Shown: piece by piece, positions 26,734 to 34,859 of the stretch
How the letters are laid out: every line of letters starts with the position of its first letter
How positions within the stretch are numbered: the first letter of the stretch is position 1
DNA from: Bacteroidota bacterium
GTDB taxonomy: Bacteria > Bacteroidota > Bacteroidia > Bacteroidales > Bacteroidaceae
DNA length: 64,000 nt
Assembly (NCBI GenBank): GCA_023426145.1
Contig: JAFABG010000040.1
Coordinates: forward strand, 1 to 64,000
Direction of reading: 5' to 3'
Position numbers and translations under genes: made by a program
The notes under the pieces: generated by a model
Seen by the model: only the letters and a program-made list of their open reading frames with translations
Databases searched by the model: none
Told to the model about the DNA's origin: nothing

Positions 26734-26857
26734 TTCTCAAATATTCTCTATTCATTGAGAAAAAAAACTCACTAAGGCGAGAATTTATTCTCATTGCATT
26801 AAGAAAATAATCTCATCACTGCGAGAAAAAATTCTCAATAGGATGAGATTATTTTTT
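26734..26857. repeat. Cluster of TTCTC/GAGAA hairpins ending in a terminator
   Basis: Between the TolC gene and the DUF6078-like gene the motif TTCTC or its complement occurs about eight times. Three hairpins can be drawn: one around 26735-26762, a GAGAAT-TT-ATTCTC palindrome near 26780, and a long one with arms AAAATAATCTCATC (26804-26817) and GATGAGATTATTTT (26842-26855) that encloses a smaller GAGAA-TTCTC stem. The last has a T-run and is probably the terminator for both converging transcripts. Confidence 0.7.
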
Positions 26858-26861
26858 GTTT

Positions 26862-27338
26862 TTACCAATCATATTTTTCTATGTATTCATCAAATATGGG
26901 CTTACTATTGATTTTGTGTTTTAGGAAGATGGCTGCAATGCGTTTTTGTTCGTCGGGATGTAGAAGGCGTTCTTTATTGCGGACGCGGTAATACATGTTG
27001 CGTCCCATGAGTGAATAGATCTCTTTGCGTATGATCTCTGCCGTGGCGTGTGGAATATTGTCAAGTAGATGATTGATCCCTGATGCAAAAAGGGAAGTAC
27101 AGTAGAGACTAAAAAAGGAACAATTAGCTTCGTCGCCTAAGACATGATTAAGGTTTATCGCAGTATAGTAAAGTACCTCTTGAGGAATGTTGAGCATAGC
27201 TTGATAGCGTAGACATTTATTGCGTCGGGGACATTTGCTGTGATTACAGTATAGGTAGTTTTTGGGGATGTCTTTATAATTAAGACTCTTGTCCATGATG
27301 GTTTGATTGTTTGGGTTTCTTTCAGAATTCATTGTCAC
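26862..27338 (-). CDS. DUF6078-like small protein with Cys cluster
   Basis: 158 residues, no signal peptide. It has an N-terminal cysteine motif YCNHSKCPRRNKCLRY (about 30-45, C-x4-C-x5-C) and two further Cys in NCSFFSLYC (about 93-101), followed by a helical C-terminal half with MGRNMYYRVRNKERLLHP, a basic and aromatic stretch. It resembles the DUF6078 family found in Bacteroides, function unknown. The cysteines could form a zinc- or iron-sulfur-binding site, which is inference. Starts at 27338 or 27332 are possible; a minus-strand -7 element (TACCTTTG, 27365-27372) precedes both. Confidence 0.7.
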   Translation of the reverse strand: MTMNSERNPNNQTIMDKSLNYKDIPKNYLYCNHSKCPRRNKCLRYQAMLNIPQEVLYYTAINLNHVLGDEANCSFFSLYCTSLFASGINHLLDNIPHATAEIIRKEIYSLMGRNMYYRVRNKERLLHPDEQKRIAAIFLKHKINSKPIFDEYIEKYDW

Positions 27339-27422
27339 TTTTTATTGATTTTTGGTTTGATCAACAAAGGTACTTATATTTTTTATTATTATAGCCTTGT
27401 CAAGCCATAGTATGTTAAAAGA

Positions 27423-27456
27423 GCACCCGGAAACAATGTTTATTGCTACCGGGCGC
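27423..27456 (-). terminator. Hairpin downstream of the MetE-like gene
   Basis: CCCGG (27426-27430) pairs with CCGGG (27449-27453) and extends with GC ends; an inner CAAT-ATTG pair reinforces it. On the minus strand it is followed by CTCTTTTAA, a moderate T-tail. Confidence 0.5.
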
Positions 27457-27485
27457 CATGTCTTGATAGAGAGAATTTGTCGTTG

Positions 27486-28613
27486 CTATTTCCACACTTC
27501 TTTGGCTATTTCACAAACTAATGCCACCTTCTCCCATTGCTCTTTCTCTGTTAAAATGTTGCCTTCTTCTGTAGAAGCGAACCCACACTGCGGACTGAGA
27601 TAGAGACGTTCTAGCGGTACATATTGTGAAGCTTCTTTAATCCTTTGTTTGATGTACTCTTTGTCTTCCAGTTCAGGCTCTTTCGAAGTGATAAGGCCTA
27701 AAACCACTTTTTTGTTTCCAGAGACGTAGCGTAGTGGCTCAAATCCTCCGGCACGCTCCGTATCGAATTCTAGAAAGTAAGCATCTACATTCTCTTTGCC
27801 CAGCAATGCATCGGCTATTGGTTCATAACTTCCTGAACCTGCCCATGTCGAATGGTAATTTCCACGACAGACATGAGTGCCAATAACAAGATCTTTAGGT
27901 AGATCTTCGATAGCAGCATTATTTAGTTTGAGGAATAACTGTTTTAAAGCCTTAATTTGATCCTCATCACCTTCCACTCCTTTGGCTTTCATGTATTCTC
28001 GACTACAAAGCATTCCCCAAGTGCAATCGTCTAATTGAATATTTCGACATCCTAATTCGTAGAACTTCAAGATTGTTTTCCGGTAGGCATCTGCAATATC
28101 AGCGTATAGTTCTTCTTCATTAGTGTAGAAGTCTGATATCTTATGTTTGTTATCCGGCCATGTCAACGCAAGGTATAGCTGTGAAGGTGAAGGGATGGTT
28201 TGCTTGGTTACCACCTCATGGCCTGCCGCTTCTTTAGCAAAAGTGAAGTGATGAAAGAAAGGATGTTCCGGATTGAATCGTATCTTTCCACTAATAGAAG
28301 CCGATTCTGCCCGTGTTTCTTCATCATGGAAGATATAGCCACGTTCTGCTCGTTGATATTCAACACCTTCCAGTCCCCAGAAGAAATCGAGATGCCACCA
28401 GCTACGGCGAAATTCGCCATCAGTGACACATTTTAATCCGGCAGCTTTTTCTTTATTGATTAGATCGATGATACATTTATCTTCAACAGCTTTCAATTCA
28501 TTAGCTGTGATTTTGTTGTTCTGATAGTCCGCACGAGCCTTTTTTAATTCTTCGGGGCGCAGAAAGCTACCTACAATATCAGCTCTGAACGGTGCGTTAT
28601 TCTTATTCTCCAT
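27486..28613 (-). CDS. MetE C-terminal-like methyltransferase (cobalamin-independent methionine synthase family)
   Basis: 375 residues corresponding to only the catalytic C-terminal barrel of MetE (full MetE is about 750). Family blocks are FRADIVGSFLRPEEL near 9, VTDGEFRRSWWHLDFFWGL near 63, NIQLDDCTWGMLCS near 187, and zinc-ligand regions GTHVCRGNYHS near 243 and SPQCGFAS near 343. Such YxjG-like proteins transfer methyl groups to homocysteine or selenocompounds from donors still uncertain. It is divergent from an Lrp-type regulator. It could give B12-independent methionine formation in a region otherwise devoted to B12; that is inference. Confidence 0.85.
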   Translation of the reverse strand: MENKNNAPFRADIVGSFLRPEELKKARADYQNNKITANELKAVEDKCIIDLINKEKAAGLKCVTDGEFRRSWWHLDFFWGLEGVEYQRAERGYIFHDEETRAESASISGKIRFNPEHPFFHHFTFAKEAAGHEVVTKQTIPSPSQLYLALTWPDNKHKISDFYTNEEELYADIADAYRKTILKFYELGCRNIQLDDCTWGMLCSREYMKAKGVEGDEDQIKALKQLFLKLNNAAIEDLPKDLVIGTHVCRGNYHSTWAGSGSYEPIADALLGKENVDAYFLEFDTERAGGFEPLRYVSGNKKVVLGLITSKEPELEDKEYIKQRIKEASQYVPLERLYLSPQCGFASTEEGNILTEKEQWEKVALVCEIAKEVWK

Positions 28614-28653
28614 TATTCTCGTTTTTATTTGTTTTATAAATTAATTTACTGTA

Positions 28654-28661
28654 CAAAAGTA
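28654..28661 (-). promoter_or_regulatory. -7 element for the MetE-like gene
   Basis: The minus strand reads TACTTTTG, 41 bp before the ATG at 28613. Confidence 0.5.
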
Positions 28662-28712
28662 TGTTTTATAGATTTAAAATCCAATATGCTTATTTATTTT
28701 AGAAAATATTTC

Positions 28713-28720
28713 TATATTTG
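28713..28720 (+). promoter_or_regulatory. -7 element for the Lrp-type regulator
   Basis: TATATTTG fits TAnnTTTG, 66 bp before the ATG at 28786. It faces the divergent promoter of the MetE-like gene about 50 bp away. Confidence 0.5.
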
Positions 28721-28785
28721 TGTGTCTTAGATTTGGCTGAGAGGAAAATATTCTTTAAAAAACAACATTGAAAGAGAAATATTCT

Positions 28786-29256
28786 ATGGAGAAATTAGAT
28801 GCTATTGACATTCAAATATTGAGAGAATTGCAAGTGAATGGTAAATTGACTACTAAAGAACTGGCTGCAATAGTAAATCTGTCTGTAACCCCAGTTTTTG
28901 AACGACAGAAAAGATTAGAGCGTGAGGGGTATATTAAACGGTATACCGTTGTGCTAGATGCCGAAAAATTGGGGAATGGTTTTGTTGTATTTTGCAATAT
29001 TCGCTTAAAACAGCATAGTCGCGAATATGGGTATCAGTTTATGGAAGCTATCTCTTCCATAAAAGAGATTACAGAATGCTATAATACTTCCGGTGACTAT
29101 GATTTCATGATGAAAATCATGGTTCGCGATATGAAACATTATCAAGATTTCATACTCAATACTTTAGGGGTGATAGATTCGATAGGCAGTCTGCATAGTA
29201 TCTTTGCCATTGGCGAGATCAAACCTTTCAGCGGGATACCTATTCCAGAAGAATAA
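28786..29256 (+). CDS. Lrp/AsnC-family transcriptional regulator
   Basis: About 156 residues. The N-terminal helix-turn-helix (LDAIDIQILRELQVNGKLTT; VNLSVTPVFERQKRLEREGY) is followed by a RAM ligand-binding domain (GFVVFCNIRLKQHS; EITECYNTSGDYDFMMKIMV; SIGSLHSIFAIGEIK). These feast-or-famine regulators sense amino acids and form octamers. The divergent MetE-like gene suggests methionine-related control, which is inference. The ATG at 28786 is preferred over the TTG at 28768, since it has AAAGAGAAA upstream as a weak ribosome-binding site and begins the canonical MEKLDAID. Confidence 0.92.
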   Translation: MEKLDAIDIQILRELQVNGKLTTKELAAIVNLSVTPVFERQKRLEREGYIKRYTVVLDAEKLGNGFVVFCNIRLKQHSREYGYQFMEAISSIKEITECYNTSGDYDFMMKIMVRDMKHYQDFILNTLGVIDSIGSLHSIFAIGEIKPFSGIPIPEE

Positions 29257-29268
29257 CTTTGCTAGACG

Positions 29269-30024
29269 CTATTTCATACGCACTTTCATTTCTTGTGCGT
29301 CAAACGTTACCGACTCATTTCGAAACAATCTCTCAATATGTCCGCTGGCAACCATTGCTGGAGTGGGTAGAGTGTAGAGCTGAGGGTTATCTATCAGCAT
29401 GATGGAGTTGCAAAGAGAGATGGCAATATCAAGATCATGTGTAGAAAACAGTATGCATTTGCCTTCTTCCTGAGCTAGTTTTTGCAGGAGTAGACAGAGT
29501 TCGTAGCGATTGGGTAGGTCAAGAAAAGCAGTGGGTTCATCCAGTAGAATGATTGGAGTGTCTTGTGCAAGTGCGCGGGCTATCATGATGCGTTGGCATT
29601 CACCGTCCGACATTTGGTCCATTGTTTTTTCCGTATATTCGCTCATTCCCACTAGTTCGATGGCTTTATCCACTTTATTTTGATCTTCCGCTCTGAGTTG
29701 TCCTAGCCAATTCGTGTAGGGTGCACGTCCCAATGCAACAACGTCCCGACAGGTTAGGTTAGGAATTCTTACTTTGTCTGTGGTTACAAAGCTGATCTTT
29801 CGAGCCAGCTCTTCCGGCTTGAGTACAGCGATGTTTTTCCCATGTAGAATAATCACTCCGTTTTTAGGCTTCTCCAGTCCCATAACGGCTCGTAAAAGTG
29901 TACTTTTCCCAGTCCCATTTCGGCCAAGAAGAGCTACAAGCTGTCCGCTTTCGACGTTAGCAGAGACATCTTGAAGAAGTATCCGCTGTTCATATCCGAG
30001 TGTCAGATTTTCGAGTTGAATCAT
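29269..30024 (-). CDS. ABC transporter ATP-binding protein, BtuD/FecE type
   Basis: 251 residues. Walker A is GRNGTGKST near 34, Q-loop FVTTDK near 79, signature MSDGECQR near 138, Walker B IILLDEPTAFLD near 156 and the switch His in STHDLD near 194. It powers uptake of a metal-chelate or corrinoid through the permease encoded just upstream (4-bp overlap at 30021-30024). This is the third gene of a leftward substrate-binding protein, permease, ATPase operon that mirrors the riboswitch-controlled one at 32633. Assignment to cobalamin rests on location and paralogy, so a siderophore role remains possible. Confidence 0.88.
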   Translation of the reverse strand: MIQLENLTLGYEQRILLQDVSANVESGQLVALLGRNGTGKSTLLRAVMGLEKPKNGVIILHGKNIAVLKPEELARKISFVTTDKVRIPNLTCRDVVALGRAPYTNWLGQLRAEDQNKVDKAIELVGMSEYTEKTMDQMSDGECQRIMIARALAQDTPIILLDEPTAFLDLPNRYELCLLLQKLAQEEGKCILFSTHDLDIAISLCNSIMLIDNPQLYTLPTPAMVASGHIERLFRNESVTFDAQEMKVRMK

Positions 30025-31037
30025 TTGAATATACGTAAGTTTTTACCGATCACCCATAAAATAACCGGAACTCCTAGTAAGGCAGTGATGCAATTCACCG
30101 GTAGTAGAAATTTCTTGGCAATGATGTCACAGATTAGCATCGCGATGAGTCCGGTTAGCATAGTACCCGGAATCAATATTCGATGGTCGGCATTGTCGAA
30201 CACTAGTCGAGTGATGTGAGGTACTGCAAGCCCAATGAAACCTACAGGACCGCAAAATGCGGTGACTGTTCCTGTGAGTAGCGCAGTAGAGATGAAGACA
30301 AGCGTTCGAGAACGTTTGATGTTCATTCCCATTGTGCGAGCATAATTTTCACCGAGTAAGAGTAGGTTTAATGATTTAATACAGCCCACGGATAATAGCA
30401 GACCTATCATTACGACAGGCAACATGATAGATAGTTGGCTGACTGTGATGTGACTAAGCGACCCCATAGACCATAAGGTAAACATCTTGAGTTGCTCAGC
30501 AGAGCTTAGAAATTGCAAAATCTGTATGATGGCTCCAGCTACATATCCAATCATCACTCCCATAATCAGTACACCAAGTATATTTTTTACTTTTCGGCTA
30601 ATAATGGCTACTCCTAGAAGGATAACTGCTGTGCCAATCCATCCTGAACCTACTATACCGGCAGATTGCAACAGAGGAAAGTCCGACCAGCCGAGTAATG
30701 GAGCCCCTAATATAAACAATGCCACTCCGAGACCTGCACCAGAACTTACTCCTAATAAATAAGGGTCTGCTAATGGATTCTGGAAGACAGTTTGCATTTG
30801 CAAACCGCTAACCGATAAGGAAATGCCTATTAAACCGGCTACTACCACTCGGATAAATCGGATAGAGAGAAGGATATTGCGGGTCATTTCGTCGCTTTCA
30901 CCTCCAGTCAGTACAGCCCACACTTTGGGAATGGGAATAAAAGTATCCCCAGTAGCCATATCAATGAGGATTAAGGCTAAGGCTACTATTCCTAATGTGA
31001 TGAATAAGAGGGCGGTATGCTTACGAGGTTGTTTCAT
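30021..31037 (-). CDS. ABC transporter permease, BtuC/FecCD type
   Basis: 338 residues with about ten transmembrane helices. The FecCD signature is present: RFIRVVVAGLIGISLSVSGL followed by QMQTVFQNPLADPYLLGVSS, and later GPVGFIGLAVPHITRLVFDN with the coupling-helix Gly. It would form the inner-membrane channel for a corrinoid or siderophore. It overlaps its neighbours by 4 bp on both sides (31034-31037 and 30021-30024), showing tight translational coupling. Confidence 0.9.
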   Translation of the reverse strand: MKQPRKHTALLFITLGIVALALILIDMATGDTFIPIPKVWAVLTGGESDEMTRNILLSIRFIRVVVAGLIGISLSVSGLQMQTVFQNPLADPYLLGVSSGAGLGVALFILGAPLLGWSDFPLLQSAGIVGSGWIGTAVILLGVAIISRKVKNILGVLIMGVMIGYVAGAIIQILQFLSSAEQLKMFTLWSMGSLSHITVSQLSIMLPVVMIGLLLSVGCIKSLNLLLLGENYARTMGMNIKRSRTLVFISTALLTGTVTAFCGPVGFIGLAVPHITRLVFDNADHRILIPGTMLTGLIAMLICDIIAKKFLLPVNCITALLGVPVILWVIGKNLRIFK

Positions 31038-32167
31038 TCCAAGTGTCTGTAATAATAGGTTGAATCAGGTATTAATTCCGGATGAAAAATATGAATAAGA
31101 TCACGCAATACAACATCCGGGCGTACGACTGCCGACTCCCAATAATCATTGCCTCCTGTGTCGGTGATTCGTAGATTGTTGTTATAAACCGTTTTGTCAC
31201 GAACGGATTTTGCATCGGCAAATTTAGGATTCATATTTTTCAGTTCATCCAATGTGGTGGGCACCCCTACATTTATCCAGTAATCAGCTTTTTGAATAAG
31301 TCTGTAGGCTGTTTCCAAACCGATAGGTGTAGAACTGTTCGAGGTGTTTTCTTTATAAATATAATCTGCTCCAGCATCAGTAATCAGTTGTGCCATATAG
31401 CTTTGAGTAGAAGGCATCACCCAAGTATCATTCCAAGGAGTGTTAAACATAACCGTTGGACGTTCTTGTGCAGAGGCCGTGAGCGTTTTCAACGTTTTGT
31501 AGCGTTTAGGTATTTCACGGAATAGTTCGATCCCTTTATTTCGGCTGTCAGTTAGTTCCGAGAGCGCAACCATCCATTCAGCCTTACCAAGCGGCGATTC
31601 CTCCAGGTATTCACCTACATACATATAGGGTACAGCAAGTTCTTTCAGTTTGTCTGTTACTGCCGTTTGAGCATCACCAATACCATATAACAGTACGACG
31701 TCGGGTCTCAATCCAAGTAGCAATTCATAATTTATTTCCGGCCCCATGTCTTTGATCGAATCTTTGTGGGCGAGTATGTAAGGATTGGCAATATAGTTAA
31801 TACCCGATACCGCTACTACGCGGTTCACTTGTCCTAGTGCATCGAGCATGGCGATGTAGGAAGAAGACATACATACAATACGTTGTGCTCCGGCATGGAT
31901 AGTAGGCCCTGTGAATCCTGCGGGTGCATGTTCCCCATTGCGAGAGATGAAATAGGACATCACTACGTCTTTGGCTCCCTGCCATGGATTGGATACTTGA
32001 ATGATCGTGCTTTGGGCATTATCCGCACCCAAAATTTTAAATCCAGTAGCATATTCGGGTGTGTAAACATCCTGTTTAAATGCTTCCTGAGAAGTTTTTT
32101 TATTGGATATGCAGCTTACCAGAAAGAGAAGACCTAACAAAGTGATAACTGAAATTGGAGATTTCAT
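31034..32167 (-). CDS. ABC substrate-binding lipoprotein, BtuF-like
   Basis: About 377 residues from the ATG at 32167, with a lipoprotein signal (VITLLGLLFLVSCISN). The periplasmic-binding fold is class III, with IVCMSSSYIAMLDALGQVNR near 115, INYELLLGLRPDVVLLYGIG near 165 and PLGKAEWMVALSEL near 215. Its N-terminal segment VYTPEYATGFKIL is shared with the paralogue at 32633 (QPEYAEGFKVQ), so the two proteins descend from a duplication. It captures the ligand for the leftward importer. The longer frame to 32440 is rejected because it crosses the palindromic promoter and the riboswitch on the opposite strand. Confidence 0.87.
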   Translation of the reverse strand: MKSPISVITLLGLLFLVSCISNKKTSQEAFKQDVYTPEYATGFKILGADNAQSTIIQVSNPWQGAKDVVMSYFISRNGEHAPAGFTGPTIHAGAQRIVCMSSSYIAMLDALGQVNRVVAVSGINYIANPYILAHKDSIKDMGPEINYELLLGLRPDVVLLYGIGDAQTAVTDKLKELAVPYMYVGEYLEESPLGKAEWMVALSELTDSRNKGIELFREIPKRYKTLKTLTASAQERPTVMFNTPWNDTWVMPSTQSYMAQLITDAGADYIYKENTSNSSTPIGLETAYRLIQKADYWINVGVPTTLDELKNMNPKFADAKSVRDKTVYNNNLRITDTGGNDYWESAVVRPDVVLRDLIHIFHPELIPDSTYYYRHLE

Positions 32168-32232
32168 CTTTATTCGTGTATCTTTTAAATGAATATATAC
32201 TTCTTGGTGTCTGAAGATTGACATTGAGAAGG

Positions 32233-32250
32233 CAAAGATAATTATCTTTG
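32233..32250. promoter_or_regulatory. Perfect 18-bp palindrome formed by two opposed -7 elements
   Basis: CAAAGATA-AT-TATCTTTG is its own reverse complement. Each half is TAnnTTTG reading outward, so a leftward promoter for the 32167 gene and a possible rightward one share the same bases. A further + element (TATCTTTG, 32304-32311) lies just before the riboswitch. Confidence 0.6.
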
Positions 32251-32303
32251 GAGATATTCTTTCTTTTTTTATATCATTTTCCCGGAAATCATTCCTATTT
32301 ATG

Positions 32304-32311
32304 TATCTTTG
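32304..32311 (+). promoter_or_regulatory. -7 element directly upstream of the cobalamin riboswitch
   Basis: TATCTTTG matches TAnnTTTG; transcription from here would begin within a few bases of the riboswitch aptamer. Confidence 0.5.
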
Positions 32312-32315
32312 CAAG

Positions 32316-32515
32316 GTGAATTTTGGTGTCACTTTTTCCGATACTACGGAAAGAGTGGTGAAAAGGGAATCAGGTGAAAATCCTGAACAGACCCGCTGCT
32401 GTAAGCTCCGCCGAAGTTTTCCTGCAATACTCAAAACCACTGTCTCTATGATGAAGAGGCGGGAAGGGCGTCAGGAAAATGGAGTAAGTCAGAAGACCTG
32501 CCAGAATGAAGTTTT
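32316..32515 (+). ncRNA. Cobalamin riboswitch controlling the BtuFCD operon
   Basis: The aptamer shows the expected blocks in order: an opening GGTG-rich segment, the core GGGAATCAGGTGAAAATCC followed by ACAGACCCGCTGCTGTAA, a peripheral arm, and the B12 box AAGTCAGAAGACCTGCC at about 32486-32502. It lies 118 bp before the ATG at 32633. Adenosylcobalamin binding would reduce expression of the importer. Boundaries are approximate. Confidence 0.92.
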
Positions 32516-32632
32516 CGAAACTTTCCGGGAGTAAAGTTTGAAAAGTACTTGTATGATCCGAAAATCAAATGAATTTTGAATGGAAGTGTGCTTACTTATT
32601 TGGCCCCTTTCCGTAATCTTAATAGATAAAAT

Positions 32633-33814
32633 ATGAGCAGATATAGTGTGCGATTGAAAGGCATGGGATGGGCAATGGTTTGTCTGTTGCTACTGTTTGT
32701 TTCTTGTGGACAGAAAAGTAAGAACAATATCCACCTAGACGAAACGTTGGTTAATCTTTCCGATTCCTCTCACATCATTCAGCCGGAATATGCTGAAGGT
32801 TTTAAGGTGCAATATGTGGAAGGCGGATGTTTGGTGACCATTCAGGATCCGCAGAAAGAACAAGGTGAAGGCGAAATTTATCGTTATGCATTTGTCAAGG
32901 ATAAGGAAGCCTTTGCGAAAAATCAGATATCTGCTGATTATGTGGTGCAACCTGTGCCAATAAAGAATATCATTTGTATGACTTCGCTGCAGTTATCCAA
33001 TTTTATAAAATTGGATAAGCTAGATCATGTGGTAGGCATCACAAGTACTCGCCATTTGTTTAATAAAGAAGTGAAGCGACGCCTGAAAGCGAACAAAATC
33101 CGTAAAATAGGAATAGAAGGCAACTTTGATAACGAAGTGATTATTTCTATGAACCCTGATTTAATTCTAATCTCTCCTTTCAAACGAGGTGGATATGATG
33201 CCTTGAAGGAAGTGGGTATTCCTTTGATTCCACATTTGGGCTATAAGGAAAATTCTCCTCTCGGACAAGCAGAGTGGATTAAGTTTATCGGTTTGCTAAT
33301 TGGAGAAGAGGAGAAAGCCAATACGATTTTTGATTCTATTAAAACGGAATATACGAGGTTGAAGCAGTTGACTGCAAAAATTAAAAAGAAGCCTGTTGTT
33401 TTTAGCGGTGAACTGCGTGGAGGCAACTGGTATGCTGTAGGAGGGCGTAACTTCCTTGCACAGCTTTTCCGCGATGCCGGTGCTGATTATTTCTTAAAAG
33501 ATGATCCCAATACAGGTGGTGTCACTTTAGACTTCGAGACTGTCTATAGCCGGGCGGAAAATGCTGATTATTGGCGTATATTAAATAGCTACAACGACAC
33601 ATTCACGTATAAGGCCTTGAAAGCACAAGATTCCCGGTATGCTGATTTCAGAGCCTTTAAAGATAAAGGAGTGATATATTGCAATCTCAAAGAAAAACCC
33701 TATTATGAGAATGTTCCCACCCATCCTGAAGTGTTGCTGAAAGATTTGATTAAGGTGTTTCATCCAGAACTTTTGCCGGACTATACTCCGGTTTATTATG
33801 AGCTTTTAAAATGA
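32633..33814 (+). CDS. btuF: Cobalamin ABC substrate-binding lipoprotein, BtuF-like
   Basis: 393 residues with a lipoprotein signal (MVCLLLLFVSCGQ). It has a class III binding-protein fold: IICMTSLQLSNFIKLDKLDH near 111, EVIISMNPDLILISPFKRGG near 168, ENSPLGQAEWIKFIGLLIGE near 205. It delivers corrinoid to the BtuC-BtuD pair directly downstream (1-bp gap). The riboswitch upstream is strong evidence for cobalamin as the substrate. It is paralogous to the divergent gene at 31034-32167. Confidence 0.9.
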   Translation: MSRYSVRLKGMGWAMVCLLLLFVSCGQKSKNNIHLDETLVNLSDSSHIIQPEYAEGFKVQYVEGGCLVTIQDPQKEQGEGEIYRYAFVKDKEAFAKNQISADYVVQPVPIKNIICMTSLQLSNFIKLDKLDHVVGITSTRHLFNKEVKRRLKANKIRKIGIEGNFDNEVIISMNPDLILISPFKRGGYDALKEVGIPLIPHLGYKENSPLGQAEWIKFIGLLIGEEEKANTIFDSIKTEYTRLKQLTAKIKKKPVVFSGELRGGNWYAVGGRNFLAQLFRDAGADYFLKDDPNTGGVTLDFETVYSRAENADYWRILNSYNDTFTYKALKAQDSRYADFRAFKDKGVIYCNLKEKPYYENVPTHPEVLLKDLIKVFHPELLPDYTPVYYELLK

Positions 33815-33815
33815 G

Positions 33816-34859
33816 ATGAATATGAAAACTCCTATTTGGTTGTTGATGCTTTTATTGGTCGGATTGATATTTTCTCTTTTTTTTCTGAATCTGGTATTGG
33901 GTTCTGTAGCTATACCATTTCGCGCTGTATGGGATATTTGTCTGTGGGGAGATCATGACAATCATATTTGGACTAATATTATATTGAAATCGAGAATGCC
34001 CCAAGCTGTCACAGCATTGGTTGCCGGAGCAGGATTGGCAGTCAGTGGACTGCAAATGCAGACGGTTTTTAGAAATCCATTGGCAGGACCTTCTGTGTTG
34101 GGTATTAGCTCCGGAGCAAGTATGGGAGTGGCTTTTGTAGTCTTACTTTCAGGCAGTTTTGGGGGCGTAGCATTGAGCAGTCTAGGATTGATTGGTGAAT
34201 TGGCACTGACGGTTGCTGCTATAGCAGGTGCATTGTCGATTATGGCACTTATTGCTTTTGCCTCGCAAAAAGTAAAGGGAAACGTGACTTTGCTTATTAT
34301 TGGTGTGATGATTGGCTATGTGGCAAATGCCGTCATTGGCGTCTTGAAATTTTTCAGTGTCGAAGAAGATATACGTGCTTATGTCATTTGGGGATTAGGG
34401 AGTTTCTCCCGCATTTCCGGCGATCAGTTATTCCCATTTCTTTGCACAATGCTTGTGCTTCTTCCGCTCTCTTTTCTGTTGATAAAGACATTAAATCTGT
34501 TGTTGCTTGGGGACAGTTACGCACGAAACTTAGGATTGAATATCAAGCGTGCCCGCTTGTTGGTCATCTCTAGTTCCGGAGCATTGGTCGCAATAGTTAC
34601 GGCATATTGTGGACCCATTGTTTTTCTAGGATTGGCTGTGCCACATCTTTGCCGTGCTTTATTTCGTACTTCCGACCATCGGGTCTTGATGCCTTCTTCG
34701 TTGTTGGTGGGAGCAGCAATGGCGCTACTTTGTAATCTGATTGCCCGTATGCCCGGATTTGAAGGTGCTTTGCCAGTTAACTCTGTTACTGCATTAGTGG
34801 GAGCTCCGGTTGTCGTGTCGGTGTTATTTCGTAAGCGTAAGGGGGAAGTGAATGAATGA
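33816..34859 (+). CDS. btuC: Cobalamin ABC permease, BtuC-like
   Basis: 347 residues and about ten transmembrane helices. The FecCD signature is present: RMPQAVTALVAGAGLAVSGL then QMQTVFRNPLAGPSVLGISS, and later GPIVFLGLAVPHLCRALFRT. It forms the inner-membrane channel. It sits 1 bp after the binding protein and overlaps the ATPase gene by 8 bp (34852-34859). Controlled by the upstream cobalamin riboswitch. Confidence 0.92.
   Translation: MNMKTPIWLLMLLLVGLIFSLFFLNLVLGSVAIPFRAVWDICLWGDHDNHIWTNIILKSRMPQAVTALVAGAGLAVSGLQMQTVFRNPLAGPSVLGISSGASMGVAFVVLLSGSFGGVALSSLGLIGELALTVAAIAGALSIMALIAFASQKVKGNVTLLIIGVMIGYVANAVIGVLKFFSVEEDIRAYVIWGLGSFSRISGDQLFPFLCTMLVLLPLSFLLIKTLNLLLLGDSYARNLGLNIKRARLLVISSSGALVAIVTAYCGPIVFLGLAVPHLCRALFRTSDHRVLMPSSLLVGAAMALLCNLIARMPGFEGALPVNSVTALVGAPVVVSVLFRKRKGEVNE

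Noticed and set aside
27339..27485. SAM or cobalamin riboswitch near the MetE-like gene
   Set aside because: No B12 box or SAM-aptamer hallmarks; the hairpin at 27423-27456 lies downstream of the gene and looks like its terminator.
32167..32440. N-terminal extension of the leftward BtuF-like protein
   Set aside because: It would cross the riboswitch and palindromic promoter and add residues before a perfect lipoprotein signal peptide.
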